Positions 11,445 through 23,245 of a stretch of 64,000 nt of DNA are shown in pieces. Each line of letters begins with the position of its first letter. Within the stretch, counting starts at the first letter, position 1. The translations under genes and the position numbers were made by a program. Origin of the DNA: Melampsora larici-populina 98AG31 (taxonomy: Eukaryota; Basidiomycota; Pucciniomycetes; Pucciniales; Melampsoraceae); NCBI RefSeq assembly GCF_000204055.1, contig NW_006768766.1, positions 2,195,243 to 2,259,242 of the forward strand. The letters run 5' to 3'. A model generated the notes under the pieces. That model had not been told where the DNA came from. It saw only the letters and a list, made by a program, of their open reading frames with translations, and did not search any database.

Positions 11445-13175
11445 GGGCCCGTTCGGTTGCCGTCAACCTCGCAGGTTGACCCAGCCAAAAGTTCAGGCGT
11501 ACGCTTCAAGGCAGTTTGAAGCGTACGCCTGGGTGTTGAGCCGTTCGGTACGCCCTTTTTCAAAAAGGGTGAAGCGTACGCCTCTCAGGTCTACTACCTT
11601 TGCTAAAAAGGTTGACCGGGTCGACCGCACAACAGAAGACAAGAAAGGCCAAATTTCGCCGCAGCCTGCTGCGAAGCCGCTGCGCAGCTTGCAGAATCCA
11701 AAACCCACCCGATCACAAATCTTCATACGATCGACATGAACTGCCGCTTTCTGGCTTTGTAATGTCTTGGGATTGATCATAAAGCACATATATCTAGCTC
11801 ATTATGTTGAAATCAAGCGTACAGTCAGTTTTTCTAACTTCACCTGAGCTGTAAACGGAATAGATACTTGTTTTAACCCCAGCACAACAAGAATGTTCGG
11901 TCGAACGGCATGAAACAGCTGCATTGTGGATTGAAAAGGTTGGCCTGCATGGGTTCGAGGCTGACTTGTACCCTCTCTTTTGCTGAAATTTTGAAATGAG
12001 ATCAAGTTTTTGATCTTGGATGTGTCAGTGCAATCATTGTCCTATGATAACCTCATTTGAGCTCTTGACTGAGCAAGAAAAATGAAAGTTTTTTTTTTCA
12101 AAAAAAGACTTATCCTTTTTTCTATGATTTGGCCAAAATGTAAAAGCACAAAAGGACACACAGGCTCGAACACACTACCAGTGCTCATCACCACTTGAAT
12201 GTCAATAGATCACGTGTGCCATGTCAACCACTACACTAGGAAGACTATGGGGAAACATGGGAATGTGCATAATCGATCTCACTGAACTAAAGCTGGGCTC
12301 GGCTGTACGGTCAATCTGGTCATGCCAAGCTCTACATTTGTCGTAGATATAGTTTGCATGAGTCTCAAGACATTACAAAGCCAGAAATATGAAGATTTGT
12401 GATCGGGTGGATTTTGGATTCTGCGAGCTGCGCAGCGGCTTTGCAGCAGGCTGCGGCGAAATTTGGCCTTTCTTGTCTTCTGTTGTGCGGTCGACCCGGT
12501 CAACCTTTTTAGCAAAGGTAGTACCAGCCAAATCGGTCAACCTGTCAGGTTGGCCGTTTTGCTACATTCTCGCAGGTTGACCTGCCTACTGCCATAGACT
12601 TGGCTTCCTTCAATGACCGATTGCGTACTCGAGTCTCGTAGTCTCTTCCCTCAAGGTGATATAACTGATACAGTTACCAGAGCTAAGATAAAAGGTATCA
12701 AGTTGTTCACTAGACCTCAATATTGAATTACAACCGCATTCATTCAGTTTTCCTTTGGGTCAAATGCACAAGGGAGGAAATCGGTGATCCCTTTTGAGCA
12801 AGCATATTTCTATTGTTTGTTTAATCTCATTCATTTCAATTTTCCCTATGAATTGAAGTTGACAACTTTGAAATTGATGAGATGAATAGTCGATCGTCAA
12901 TCGATGTGAATGGATGAGATAAAACATCGATCAATCTTCAATCGATGTTTTGGATGTTTTTCAAAATATTTCTAGTATGTATAATATATGGTGTATACAA
13001 GAATTATACCCCTTCATGAAACCCATGATCTTTGGGTTTCAGAAGGTCAAGTTTGGGTTACCGAACAGCACAGGCTCTCGAACAACTCGCGAGGCAGACC
13101 TGGTCAACCTGCGCATGCGCGAGCATACGCTTGGCAAGCGTACACCTGCGAGGTTGATGGCAACCGAACGGGCCC
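11445..13175. mobile_element. 1.73-kb non-autonomous Harbinger-like element with a large internal inverted repeat
   Basis: The element starts GGGCCCGTTCGGTTGCC and ends with its reverse complement; the inverted ends run about 30 bp with one mismatch (through TCAACCTCGCAGGT). TTA flanks it at 11442-11444 and 13176-13178. Inside, a segment at about 11591-11770 reappears inverted at about 12366-12523 with few differences, apart from a roughly 20-base insertion in the left arm, so the middle can fold back on itself. Near the outer ends GCGTACGC motifs recur. The inverted arms produce mirror-image open frames that should not be read as genes. No transposase is present. Confidence 0.75.
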
Positions 13176-13185
13176 TTACTAACAA

Positions 13186-13461
13186 ATGATGTCCCCTCTG
13201 CGTCATTTTGAATCTGTTCATCTTCAAACTATGTGCAAGCGCAAGATTTTTCTGGTTCAAGCTACAGACTATATTGATGATTATGGAATTAAGAGTCACA
13301 CTTATATTTTTCTAGAGAACTTCTATAGACACAAAGACCCACTTCGCGTTGAGGTGCAATCTAAATGTAGGAGGGTTGGTAGGAGAGACAAGGAAGAGGA
13401 AACTCGACTTGATAAGAGGAGGAAGGACAAAATGTTTGACTTGAATTTGAAATTAGCGTAA
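13186..13461 (+). CDS. Hypothetical small protein, 91 residues, doubtful
   Basis: An ATG frame starts ten bases after the right flank of the preceding element and runs to TAA with a basic C-terminal third (RRVGRRDKEEETRLDKRRKD). There is no signal peptide, no recognised domain and no obvious intron. It may be chance or a leftover exon of a gene cut by the insertion. Confidence 0.2.
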   Translation: MMSPLRHFESVHLQTMCKRKIFLVQATDYIDDYGIKSHTYIFLENFYRHKDPLRVEVQSKCRRVGRRDKEEETRLDKRRKDKMFDLNLKLA

Positions 13462-14385
13462 TTTTTGGTGTCATTGAACACAATCAAGTTACTAAACAGA
13501 TGGCGAAAACCTGGGGTGCTAATGGATCAATGCCATTTCAAAACCACCTCATACAATCAGAGAAAAAGTTGTTGTATCTCCTTTGACTGATTGTAATTTG
13601 TCTCACTAGTGTGTTGTAAAGTTTTCACTTGGAAATGCTCATATTTTAATATTTTGGTGATCTCAGCTCACTGGATGTGCTGCATAATATTCTCGTATCA
13701 GACACAGGACTTTAGGGGTCTTTGAAACAAAAGTATCCTTCAATGGGCTATTGTGCATGCAACACTTGTGCAATTTTAGACACGGAAAAACAAACAAAAT
13801 GGTAACTGCTGAAGCTGCTCAATACAACATGATCACATCTGACGGTTAAGTTTTCCGCCAAAATATATCCTATACGTAGTATGAGTCAATTCGCACATCG
13901 GGACCTCCTGGCGCGCATCAAAAATGAAAAATCTCGAGGGACACAAACAATTTTTCTCTTTGAAAGCTTTTAGAGGGTAGAAATCGAGTCACTTCCACCC
14001 ATACGGTCCAACTATGACGAGGGTCATTTGTAATAGTAGATATTCTTCCTCCGAATCATTATCCTTCATAAGATCCCTTCAAAAATTACATTTACTGGCT
14101 GGCGATCTAAACCAACCACACAGCTCGTGAAGTACATAAAATAAAAAGTCCAAATTTAAACTGCTAGGCCTTGGGACAGAGCGCAAGAGGTTCCACGATA
14201 TTTGCTCAATGCCCCGGTGACTGTGTGGTTGACGTTTCAAAACCAGTGCCGCTGTCATCAGGCCAGGTCCTGGTTACACTGTTATCCAATTTGCGGCCAC
14301 GTTAGTAAATTTCGAATCGAAGATAAAGGATTATAACGCACAGGTGGCTGATGGTGTCTGGGTCACCCTGCGGTTCGAAGGTACG
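13462..14385. other. Intergenic region, no supported gene
   Basis: No coding frame with support is seen. The downstream side of secreted-protein copy B lies here, and further short exons of that gene could be hidden in it, but I could not find a frame-consistent extension. Confidence 0.35.
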
Positions 14386-14752
14386 TCAATTGAAGCTCCG
14401 TAAGCTGTGACGCGTAATGTCAGTATACAATCTGTTTAGGTTTTCACTGAGAGACAGAGGAGCAACTCACTTGGCCTCTGGAGGCAAGTTACGCGGTGAC
14501 AATACATTGTCATTGGTATCAACGCTGCGCTCGAAAACCAGAGTAAGCGAACTGAATGCCCAAGACGTGACAAGAGTACAAACTTACGTTGCATGGGGGA
14601 GGGCGTTTATTGTAGCTGATGTGAAGATAAGATCATGAGAATCAGACATTTTACATACCAAAGAAGCAACGACAAGCCAGCTTGAATAAAAGAGAACCCA
14701 AGTACTTACCTGCCATTGAAGCGAGGATAACAAACACAAAATGAAAGCGCAT
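14386..14752 (-). CDS. Tiny secreted protein, copy B (candidate effector)
   Basis: Four exons join to 47 residues. The start MRFHFVFVILASMAATINA is a signal peptide; the mature part includes ALPHATVDTNDN and VLSPRNLPPEANLRS before the stop at 14386-14388. The first exon is 43 nt and the second 28 nt, as in copy A, with intron phases 1, 2, 2 in both. LSPRNLPPEAN aligns with LKPRHLHGDPN of copy A. The last exon is only 19 nt, so copy B is either a shortened paralogue that lost the Tyr/Gly/His-rich tail or has a different last splice. Both copies lie on the minus strand about 4 kb apart with a transposable element between them. Confidence 0.5.
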
Positions 14753-15544
14753 CTTGAAAAGCGATAACGAGAAAGCAGATAAAGTCTTTGTGGTTCAGGT
14801 AGGAATATGTAGCTCAACTTCAAGCTTTATTTGAGAAATATTTGTGGAGTGAGGGCTACCTCCGACTTACCAATGTCCTTTATATATTCTTTATAGGCTC
14901 CACATATGCTTCATATATGATGTCCTATGATGTCATGTTTGGTAAACTGGTAGAGCGTCCGTTTCTCATTTGGTTGTGGCGATGAAGGGCGATGATGTGT
15001 AAGAATTGAAATGTGTCAATTCATTTTGGTTAGCGCATTCGGCTTTCTCAGGCTTATTTGGCCCGTGCGCGGATGAGAAAGGTTGAGATCGCACAACCCA
15101 ACCAGCTCAACAACCAGTGACGAAACTTCAGCAAGTCCTTTAAACCTTGCAAATAGCGAAATACAGTCCCTTTACAAATCGCGTGGGACGAGCCCCGAGG
15201 CTAAGGCTCTGACACGGACACGGGGCTACCCTGGGCCGCAGCCGGCTACGGTCGGCATCGGGAACACCAGGCTTTCGGGAGGACTCTGACACTACTGTCA
15301 GACATCTGACACTCCCCCCTGTCACCCCCCCGTGAAAAAGCACTCCGGCCCTTTCACAGCCTTACACCCCCCGCGACATGCCCCCTCCCACATTTCCCAC
15401 ATTCCACACCTGCTAGACACTTGCCGTAACACCTCCAGAAACCGCGCGGTCCTCATTCCTATTTCGCCACTGTAAACATCATTCAACTTCCCCAATTTGG
15501 CAGAGGAAAATGATTAATAGTACAGTTTTTCATAAAAGAATCTA
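14753..15544. other. Intergenic region with a GC-rich dispersed segment
   Basis: The stretch at about 15180-15340 is distinctly GC-rich and contains repeated TCTGACACT motifs (a CTGACA/TGTCAG palindrome cluster). A related segment in inverted orientation lies at about 23460-23580, sharing GGGAGGAC followed by TCTGACACT motifs. No gene is supported. The region also holds the promoter side of secreted-protein copy B. Confidence 0.4.
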
Positions 15545-16012
15545 ATACTGCACACCTGGGCCATTTCACCCACACTACATATGTGCAGCAAGCTAAGTCA
15601 ATAGTTGTCTATCATGTACATACAGGTCTGCTCAGTTTTTTGCCCATCAGAATAAATAAATCACATGTTATACCACATGTAACTTTTTCGACTTTGAATT
15701 TTTTTCCCAAAAATTCACTACATATAATTCTGTAGCTGCTCAGGCAATATTGTTGAAGCTATGTCTTAGTAACAGAAAGTGTGTTACATGCAGTTGAGTT
15801 GATGAGATCACACCAAAACATTGAGTCAGTGTATGTAGTCAATCTTTTGGAAGCTTTTTTCAATCTGAAAGAAGTTACAGCATGTATTACATATGAATAA
15901 CTTGTCCTGATGAGCAGATAACTGAGCAGAACTGTATGTACATGATAACCACATATTCACTGAGCCTGCTACACATATGTAGTGTGGGTGTTATGGCTCA
16001 GGTGTGGAGTGA
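15545..16012. mobile_element. Foldback MITE with long imperfect inverted arms
   Basis: Near the ends, CACACCTGGGCC and GGCTCAGGTGTG are inverted counterparts, followed inward by CACCCACACTACATATGTG and its partner, then ATCATGTACATACAG and its partner, and so on. In all, more than 100 bp of each side can pair imperfectly. TA is present at both edges (15543-15544 and 16013-16014), which would fit a TA-duplicating element, but the exact tips are uncertain. It lies just upstream of the zinc-cluster gene and may supply part of its promoter. Confidence 0.6.
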
Positions 16013-16222
16013 TAGACCATTTTATGACAAATCATACTCCCAATCATTTTTCCCTGCCCACTTGGGGAACCCGAATAATGTCTGCAGTGCGCGGGCCTCT
16101 ACCCCGCCCCTGCCATCCCACCAACGACCCACCACCACCCTCCTTTACTCGCCCTCTGTCTTCACCCTCCACCATTCTCTTCTTTCTCTTCCTTTCCACC
16201 TCGCTCGAAATCGTCGCCAATC

Positions 16223-18404
16223 ATGAAGTCTCCGCGCTACATCGACGCCAGTTTTCACCGTGTCCAACCGTCGCAACCTCTACCCCTTCCTTTAAACACC
16301 GGTTTCGTGGGGTTAAAATGTCCAGCATGTCACGCGCTTGGCAAGAACACCCAGCTAAAATACATCAATCAACTGGCCAGCGCGTGGCGCATCGCCGTGA
16401 GCCTTCCATCGTGTCTTTCTGTCAGCTACAGTCACTTACTTATGCTTTGTATTCCTAAACCTCCCTCCAGTGTGCCATTAAGCCACCACGCGGTGAACAA
16501 GGCCACTGGTACCGAACCTGGTCCTTTTTGCAATTGAATCACGAGATAGCATCTATCAACGCTGGCAACTGGCCACCCATTCCGTACCAACCCCAGCAAG
16601 TTGTACAAGCGTTGCACAACAGACGGAACAATCGTGACCCTGCCACATCATCGAACGCCCAAGACGTAATCCTCAACCAACCAGGGCTGGCGATGTTTTC
16701 AAGCCAGCAATTGGTTGATCGCCTATTCCAGTCAACTGGTCCATCATCGCAACCCGGATCTCCCAAGCGCACGAATGGAATTGTTTGTCGTGGAGTCGGG
16801 GGGCAGACTAGCACACACCAACCGACTGATGTACGGAAAGGCAATAAACGGTGCCTCTATCGTTCTTGCGCTTCGGTAAGCTTCCACCCTCCCGACACAG
16901 TCTTCCCGCGCCTTGGCATTAAATCATCATTTTGTTTTAAATCATGTGTTTGTAGTGCTGTCAAACTTTCGGAGACAAAGCAGTGTCATGTCCAGCCAAA
17001 GGACATGTCATCAAGCACAATCAGCCCGCGCCGCAGAGCAGCACTAGTGCTACTCGAAACATCCATCCGGTCCTCGCGTGTTTAGAACAGGAATCGTCAG
17101 GAGAAGATACACCACTAGCACCGCCAGCTTCTTCCGCCCCGCTACCCACACACAAACGCCTTCCGAGGATGAGCGCACAGAGTGGCGCGCGCATTGCCAA
17201 AGAAATGGACCATGCTCAGCTAGCCCGGCTTTTTGACCTACGTAAGGAGCGCACCGAAGCAATGAAACGCGATCAAAGGCTAGACGTTGACGAGTCTAAA
17301 GTTGTAAAGATCATCGCATGGCTAAAAGTGAGCCAGAGCCAGACTGCGCCTTTTTTTGGGTTTGGCCATTGACTCAGACTCACATTTCTTTTCTTTCAGA
17401 GCGGGGAACCACCCAAAATGTTCTCTTTTATCGCTTCCAAGTGGCCAAAGTTTACCCTTGATCAATGCCAGCACCTTGTGAATGACGCCGCTGTCATTGA
17501 AGGTCTTTCGGACGCCGATGGTTGGTCTCAAGCCCTCTCACTTTGGGATCCCTCGTTGGATGGATGGGTAAGAGCATCATTATCTTCTACACAACTCCTT
17601 TTACCTTTTTTGACTGATTGTGTTTTCATTTCCAGTGTACCCTTTCAATAGACATACCCTGCCGCTTTCCCCTCACTCCCCGTCAGGTCCTTGTCAAAGG
17701 CTCACAAATCACGGAAGAAAATTGTCCCCGCTTCAAGTATTACCTTGGTTCTACCTACGACACGGCCATTGAAGCACCTCTGGCACCCGAAACAAGCTCT
17801 GGTCTTAAGATAGGGCAGCCTAATTCATCCACGGCTGAAGACGATGACAATGATGAAATCATTGTCATCCGCGAGGTTCGACCTATTCCAACCACTTCCC
17901 AACCCAAGCTCACCGCGCCAAACCAGGAGCCAACGGGCACAGGGCATGAATCTGATGCGAGTGTCAGTGCCATCAGATTTCAAGTATTACTCGTGTTTCA
18001 ATTGTCATAACAGAGACCGTACAATTCTTCCTTCACAGGTGGAAGTCGTGAGCGTTGCGAAGATGAAGTGGCCAGACGACGATGGTCCCATGAGCGAACT
18101 CATGGACTGGTTTACATTGATGGCCACCATGCCTCGACTACGGGCGTGGGACGAGGTATTCAAGTCTCGATTCAATCGTGGTGACCGTACTGCTTATCGG
18201 TACGCCCAATGGCTCCACATCATTGGGGAGGTCAGGCTACAAGCCTGGGAGAAACAGCAGATTGAGATGTCAAATCCGGTGACCGTGGCAGCTCTTCGCC
18301 AGCAATTCCTTACAGAATATGTACAAGCCGGGTGCCCACCACCTGTTCCAAAACCAGAAAATCCCAGTGTGCAGGGTGGTCAGAAGCGAAAGTTGGGTGA
18401 ATGA
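16223..18404 (+). CDS. Hypothetical zinc-cluster protein next to an alpha-kinase-like gene
   Basis: At least six exons, starting at ATG 16223, give a protein of roughly 600 residues ending QKRKLGE. Exon 1 contains GLKCPACHALGKN, a CxxC pair. A central cysteine-rich segment spans the second to third exons (KRCLYRSCAS joined to CCQTFGDKAVSCPAKGHVI), which looks zinc-binding. A charged helical region follows (EMDHAQLARLFDLRKERTEA), then an acidic linker (EDDDNDEIIVI) and a helical end (SELMDWFTLMATMPRLRAWD). The family is not one I can name. Head-to-tail placement 690 bp before an alpha-kinase-like gene suggests a related function or an original fusion, because such kinases often carry zinc-binding N-terminal regions; this is inference. 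Frames agree across all introns, so it looks intact. Confidence 0.65.
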
Positions 18405-19093
18405 CATGGATTCTCGACACGGCCTCCGTTTTTCCTATATGTTTTGGAACTAACGTCCCCCTTCTATCTGTGCCCAATGCATCTGGGCCTTTACTAAGTA
18501 GGCTTTGTCACTCCTCTTTGTGTATCGACTACATCCGTCATCTGTGCCCTTATTCCGCCACACCATACGTACAGCCACCACCTCGCCAGCGTGAAGAATG
18601 AAATCGCCTGCTCGAAATCACTCTCTTTGCACTACAGGATGGGCCCCTCTTGTGAGCTTAGCTTGTTAAAAAAAGTTGGCAAACGAGGTATAATAACCAG
18701 ATGAAGAGTGACCAACCCCATTTTTCTCCCCCTGGCGTGCTATCTTATAGCCTCATTACACCACAGATATAGTAAGTAGCTAAATTAGCCATATAACCTT
18801 GCCAGCTAGTGAAGCAAATTGAGTACGCGGCTATCCTAACCAGGGGCACTTGCTTTGATTATTCTTTAATCTTGCTCATCAATCCTCCTTAACTTCACTT
18901 CATCACATCTCTTCAATACGTCTCTATCCTCTTTTCCTCTCCTCTTCATCGACCGTGCTTACCTTGAGTTTGTTTTTCCTAAACGTAAGCTATGTTCTTC
19001 GCTATCGCGTCTCTCCCGCTGTACCTTTGTACGATACAATTGATCCTCTTTTTGTTCCGTTCAAATGTGGTTTAGATTCTCGCGACCTACACT
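18405..19093. other. Intergenic region between zinc-cluster and alpha-kinase-like genes
   Basis: No gene is supported. The stretch just before 19094 is pyrimidine-rich (CTCTTTTCCTCTCC-like), as often seen near fungal transcription starts, and may hold a 5' leader intron. Confidence 0.4.
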
Positions 19094-20339
19094 ATGGAAC
19101 ACGTGAACCCCGTTGCTGATAGTGGTGTTCCCCCGCCAAACACATTGCATGCTTTGTGCGGTTTTGGTAAGCAAACAACCAATTTTCTACTGCCTCTCAT
19201 TTGGACACTGACGCCTTGCCCAGACCAATCACGCTTATTTACACTCACACAATCTTTGGATACACATCAATTGGGACGGCGAGGGCTTCCAGTCTATGTG
19301 CCTGACCACCCCTCGATCCACAACAACGCGTCGGTCTTGGCGATTTGTCCTGACCCAACCAATCTTGATAACGATGTTGGCTGGCGATTTGTCAGTCAAT
19401 CGGCCCATGTTGCGATCACACCAGAGTTTGTCCATAGGTGGGACTTACGCTCAACCTACCAAGGCACTTTATCGCGCGGGGACCTCAGTTCTCCACTGGG
19501 AGTGCGAATTTTTGACCATAATCAAACTCCCCTACGTGATTACCTCAACATTGCTCAAATGAACTTCCATGTTGCGGTTTCCCTCGATGGCTTTCTCAAA
19601 GATCTCCATGCCCGTGTTGAACCCGGAAACTTCACGGCCGAGGAGTGGGAAGCTATATCACTATTGCGTGTAAGTTCCTGTGTGTACCTTGACATCTTCA
19701 GATAATTTATTAATGGCGGTCTCAATCCGAACAGGTTCAAGAAAACGTGGTTGTGCATATGCACAAAGCCTTTCCATCACCTTATGGCAGTGTGTACAAA
19801 TGCTTTACTGGGGAAGAAATTGTTCAAGGCCCACGGGAAGTCTATAGTGGAGACACATATTTCTCCCCAGTATCACCGACGAACTTCCATCCTCTTACCA
19901 GCACCATCTGAGGATTGCTCAACGCCTTCACACACTGGACATACCACGTCAGCGGGGGGGAAAGCTTCATTGCTGGGTTGCAGGGTGTAGGACCGGTCAT
20001 TACTGAGTCCGTGGTCCACGACGTCACGTAAGTTGCTTTTCATTCTCACTTGCACTCGCCATTTGGTCCAAGTCTGTCTGACATTTTGGTGACACTGGTA
20101 GCCGCGGAAATTGGATCCATTCCAATCATGGGCCCGGGGCTGTTTGCCGTTTTCCCCAAGAACATGTATGTTGTAAGTTCTGCTTCCTTGCAGAATTACC
20201 GGACCTACCTGTTGCCCCACCTTTAAGTGCTACGGGTGCTGAATCTTGGGCCACAAGCATCACGGGTTGGGAGGTTTGGGTACCAACAGACGAGGACAGA
20301 GAGGGATCTGTTGAAGATAGTGTGGAAGGGTCGCTTTGA
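19094..20339 (+). pseudogene. Alpha-type protein kinase-like gene with one internal TGA
   Basis: Exons join in frame: a short first exon ending HALCGF, a large second exon (PDHPSIHNNASVLAICPD, RDYLNIAQMNFHVAVSLDGF), then VQENVVVHMHKAFPSPYGSV, then the C-lobe. The C-lobe reads LLNAFTHWTYHVSGGESF, IAGLQGVGPVI and, after another splice, NHGPGAVCRFPQEHVC followed by LELPDLPV. This matches the alpha-kinase end, where a D/GLQG motif is followed by a glycine-rich NxG turn and an H-x-C zinc ligand pair. A TGA at 19909-19911 lies in frame just before GLLNAFTHW. I found no intron that would remove it. Alpha-kinases phosphorylate Ser/Thr in helices. Here one stop makes function doubtful, though the rest is well preserved. 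Confidence 0.6.
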
Positions 20340-21001
20340 TTAAGGTTATTTGAGGTTTCACCGATTTCAAATAGATTACTCTAAAGCCATTGAAACATTC
20401 AATGAATTACCAATATCAAAGATTCTTTTCTTTTTTTTGTATCTTTCCAGAAATTTTAAATCACATTACAAAATAAAGTCCATGAACACTTTTTTAATAC
20501 AAAACCTTCTCCTGCTTGTGTAATCTGCTCAACAGCGAATGATCAAATGAGACCATTGGAAATCGTCGCTCTCCACCCCAATGAAAAACCTCATGTTCAA
20601 GTTGTACAAGGTGTGTGTGAAAATCCAACAAGGACAGACTCAGGATAGATAAGATCTGCTTGTTGTTCACAAACTTCAAACTTATGTTCATCTGCCCAGC
20701 GTTTGTGGGGTAGCCAAATGTAAATTCCGCCTTTCTCTACGCCAAAAGGCAATTCCGCTTTTCTCTACAATTCTTGAATGGATGGAAATGTTTGTCTCGA
20801 CCTTCCATTTCATTTGTTTTTGTCATTGAAATGGTGAACTTCTTTTAATACGGTAAGAAATGTTGGCAAAGACACTAACTAATAAGCACGGTGTAAGAAT
20901 TCTGAAATAAAAGGTTTTTTATAACCATAACATACAAAGTCTTGATGATGATTAAATAAAAGACTAAAAATTACTTTTGTACCACAGAAGTAAGTATTGA
21001 A
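20340..21001. other. Intergenic region, no supported gene
   Basis: AT-rich DNA between the 3' ends of the convergent alpha-kinase-like and KDZ-like genes. Nothing further seen. Confidence 0.45.
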
Positions 21002-23245
21002 TTACCAAGGTATGTCTCCTAAGAAAGTAATATTGTTCCTTTTGGATAACCTCCTGATGAGCCAATCGTTGCGTCTTTCAATCATATCTTCCATCATAAA
21101 GTTGAAACGAATTGGGTGCATATTTCTTGCCAAAGAGGCAAACCCCCCGTACCACACATTGGCGCATTCCCCCGCTGAGGCATTGAAATACCAACCGTTA
21201 GCGTCGCGAAGCTCAGGGAAAAGCTTTGGGTCCGTATAGTATTGACAGAACTTGTCAGTTTCTTTGTGCGAGCGGAAATGGAAGGGGTCAACAGGAAAGA
21301 CAGTTTCCATGAACGGGCCGTAGTCTTCGCCTCCGTGATAAATATGATTCACTAGGTTGCATGTGTTGTCGTAGAAGCATACCTGAGGCATCGCATTTGG
21401 GAACATACGTAGTAGAAAGTCCTGAGTACGGGAAGGTAGTCAGTGTACAATCATATGCCTGTACTGAACTGACAAAATTACTGACGCGAACAGCGCTGAC
21501 ACCTTCTGAATGATAGAAAGTTTCTCGCGCAAGTATGACACCACACGTACTCACGCAGAGCTGATCGTTGTGTGTTCTGGCTCGGGAAAGGCTGATGCGA
21601 GTCGGGGCAGCGTCGCCCCCCTCACGGCCCTTCTCGTGCAGGCGTTCTTCTTCATCCCCTTGCTGGACGTCTTCAAGGCCAATTAGTTTGGCCGTGTTCC
21701 AATCTTGATGCACGGTGGGATCTGACGGGCGGTTTGATCCTGGTCGATTAAGCATGGAGGTGAGGGCGAAGTTTGAGGTGATATGTGCTTTGAACTTGGC
21801 GTAAGCATTGATGTGCACTTCGAGGTGACAAGTTGGTGATCCCTCCTCGGCATCGTTTTTGCATGGTTGAGCCACACAACGCTTGCCAAGCCGAGTTAGA
21901 TGTTCAGGGCAAAACCGATCAGACATTCGGTCGAGCGGTATGGTACAAGGTCCATTTGGTGCTGGCAAGCCTTCGGCATGTGCGAGTTCACGTAATTGAG
22001 CGGGGGTTGCGGTACAACGCCAGTGTCCTATGGTGATGCCGTCTGTCACCACAGCCCGGATGGCTAAGCTCAAAACAAGGTGGATCAGTGGGCTGATATT
22101 GATCACAAGACAACAAAAGTTGAAACTGCTACCTACAGCCAAGCTTTGGAGTTCCGTCTGTACTCGGAAGAGGCAAAACCCGCATGCATGCAGAGCACGC
22201 GTGAGCGCGGTGTTTGCTACCTTCCAACGCTATCCATTCCAGCACAGCTTGCATGGCGTGGTGGTAGCGTTTATCGGGAGGAGCGGCTGAGGTATTGACT
22301 CTCAAACAGGTACCAGCAGAATTGCATTTCATGAGGAGTGTATTGATGTCCAAAGCATCTCGACATGTGACTTCAGAGAGATCAGGGAGTATTGTCGGAG
22401 CGCTGGTGAGTGGGGGTATAGTTGTCACACGATCGACGTAGCAGCGGTTGAACAGGTTGGCCAAGTTGAAGTTGGAGATGCTGTTGACCAAACAAGAAAT
22501 TGTGTTGTGTCAATTTAATTAAGGGACATTGATGAGGAGACGCAGACTTAGACTTAAAACTTACTGAGCAAGCATTGCGCCTTCTCGAAGTAACTCCGCC
22601 AGTCGGTGTGTCATGAAGAAATGACAACTGACCTGGAACGTCTGTTTGTTGCGCCCAAACCTGGAGGAGTAATACGTCCGAATTTTATCCTTCGAGTAGT
22701 AGCTTGGCCAGTAACAGGTTGAGCATCCTACCATTTTGGTGGTCAACTGGGGTTACACCTTTGAAAGAACGTTATTAGGTGAGGGAACACTACTGACCTG
22801 GGCATTTGAGGGTGACAATTCCGATAGTGTGGACGCCGTCCACATCGTAGAGGTATCCATCAATTCTAGATCGGATGTGCAACTTGTGAGGTGTTGAACA
22901 TGTCAAACAGTGTTTTGTTGGACAGACCAGGAAATGCTCGGGTATGGGTAGGTCTGGTTGATAGCCGTGTAGTTGAATCAAAAGACCTGGTTCTACGTGG
23001 CCCGCGCTCAAGAGGTGGCGGGTGGTGTGCCATAGGTGGTAGCACAAATCGTTTGGCAGAGCTAACTTTAACGCGTTGCGTAGGAAGGGAATGATTGTTT
23101 CGTGTTCTTTGCTGAGCGTTCCTTGAACTCGGGCAGTGACTTCGGCGGCCAATGTGACAAAGCGTGTGAAATCGCATACGTGGAGAGTCGAATGAAGGAG
23201 AGGAAAGTCTTGCGCCAGCAGTGACACAAATTCGTGTAGGAGCAT
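21002..23245 (-). CDS. CxC5/CxC6 KDZ transposase-like protein, copy 2, apparently intact
   Basis: Five exons run from ATG 23243-23245 (MLLHEFVSLL, aligned with MLVKELMKQL of copy 1) to TAA 21002-21004. The CxC5-like cluster reads CPTKHCLTC, RIDGYLYDVDGVHTI, then after a short intron CPGCSTCYWPSYY and HFFMTHRLAELL. The third exon has ACSACMRV. The CxC6-like cluster reads VTDGITIGHWRCT, RFCPEHLTRL, RCVAQPC. The final part has HNDQLCVSTCGVILARETFY, PQVCFYDNTCNL, PVDPFHFRSHKETDKFC and FNASAGECANVWYGG, the KDZ-like RNase H-fold core. No internal stop was found in my exon model. In the canonical KDZ core the first acidic residue sits in a DG motif; here and in copy 1 a CG takes that place, so strand-transfer chemistry is questionable. 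Confidence 0.75.

Noticed and set aside
11493..12580. Two similar protein frames (both containing AAGCGEIWPFLSS) on opposite strands
   Set aside because: They are the same DNA read from the two arms of an inverted repeat inside a non-coding element, not two genes.
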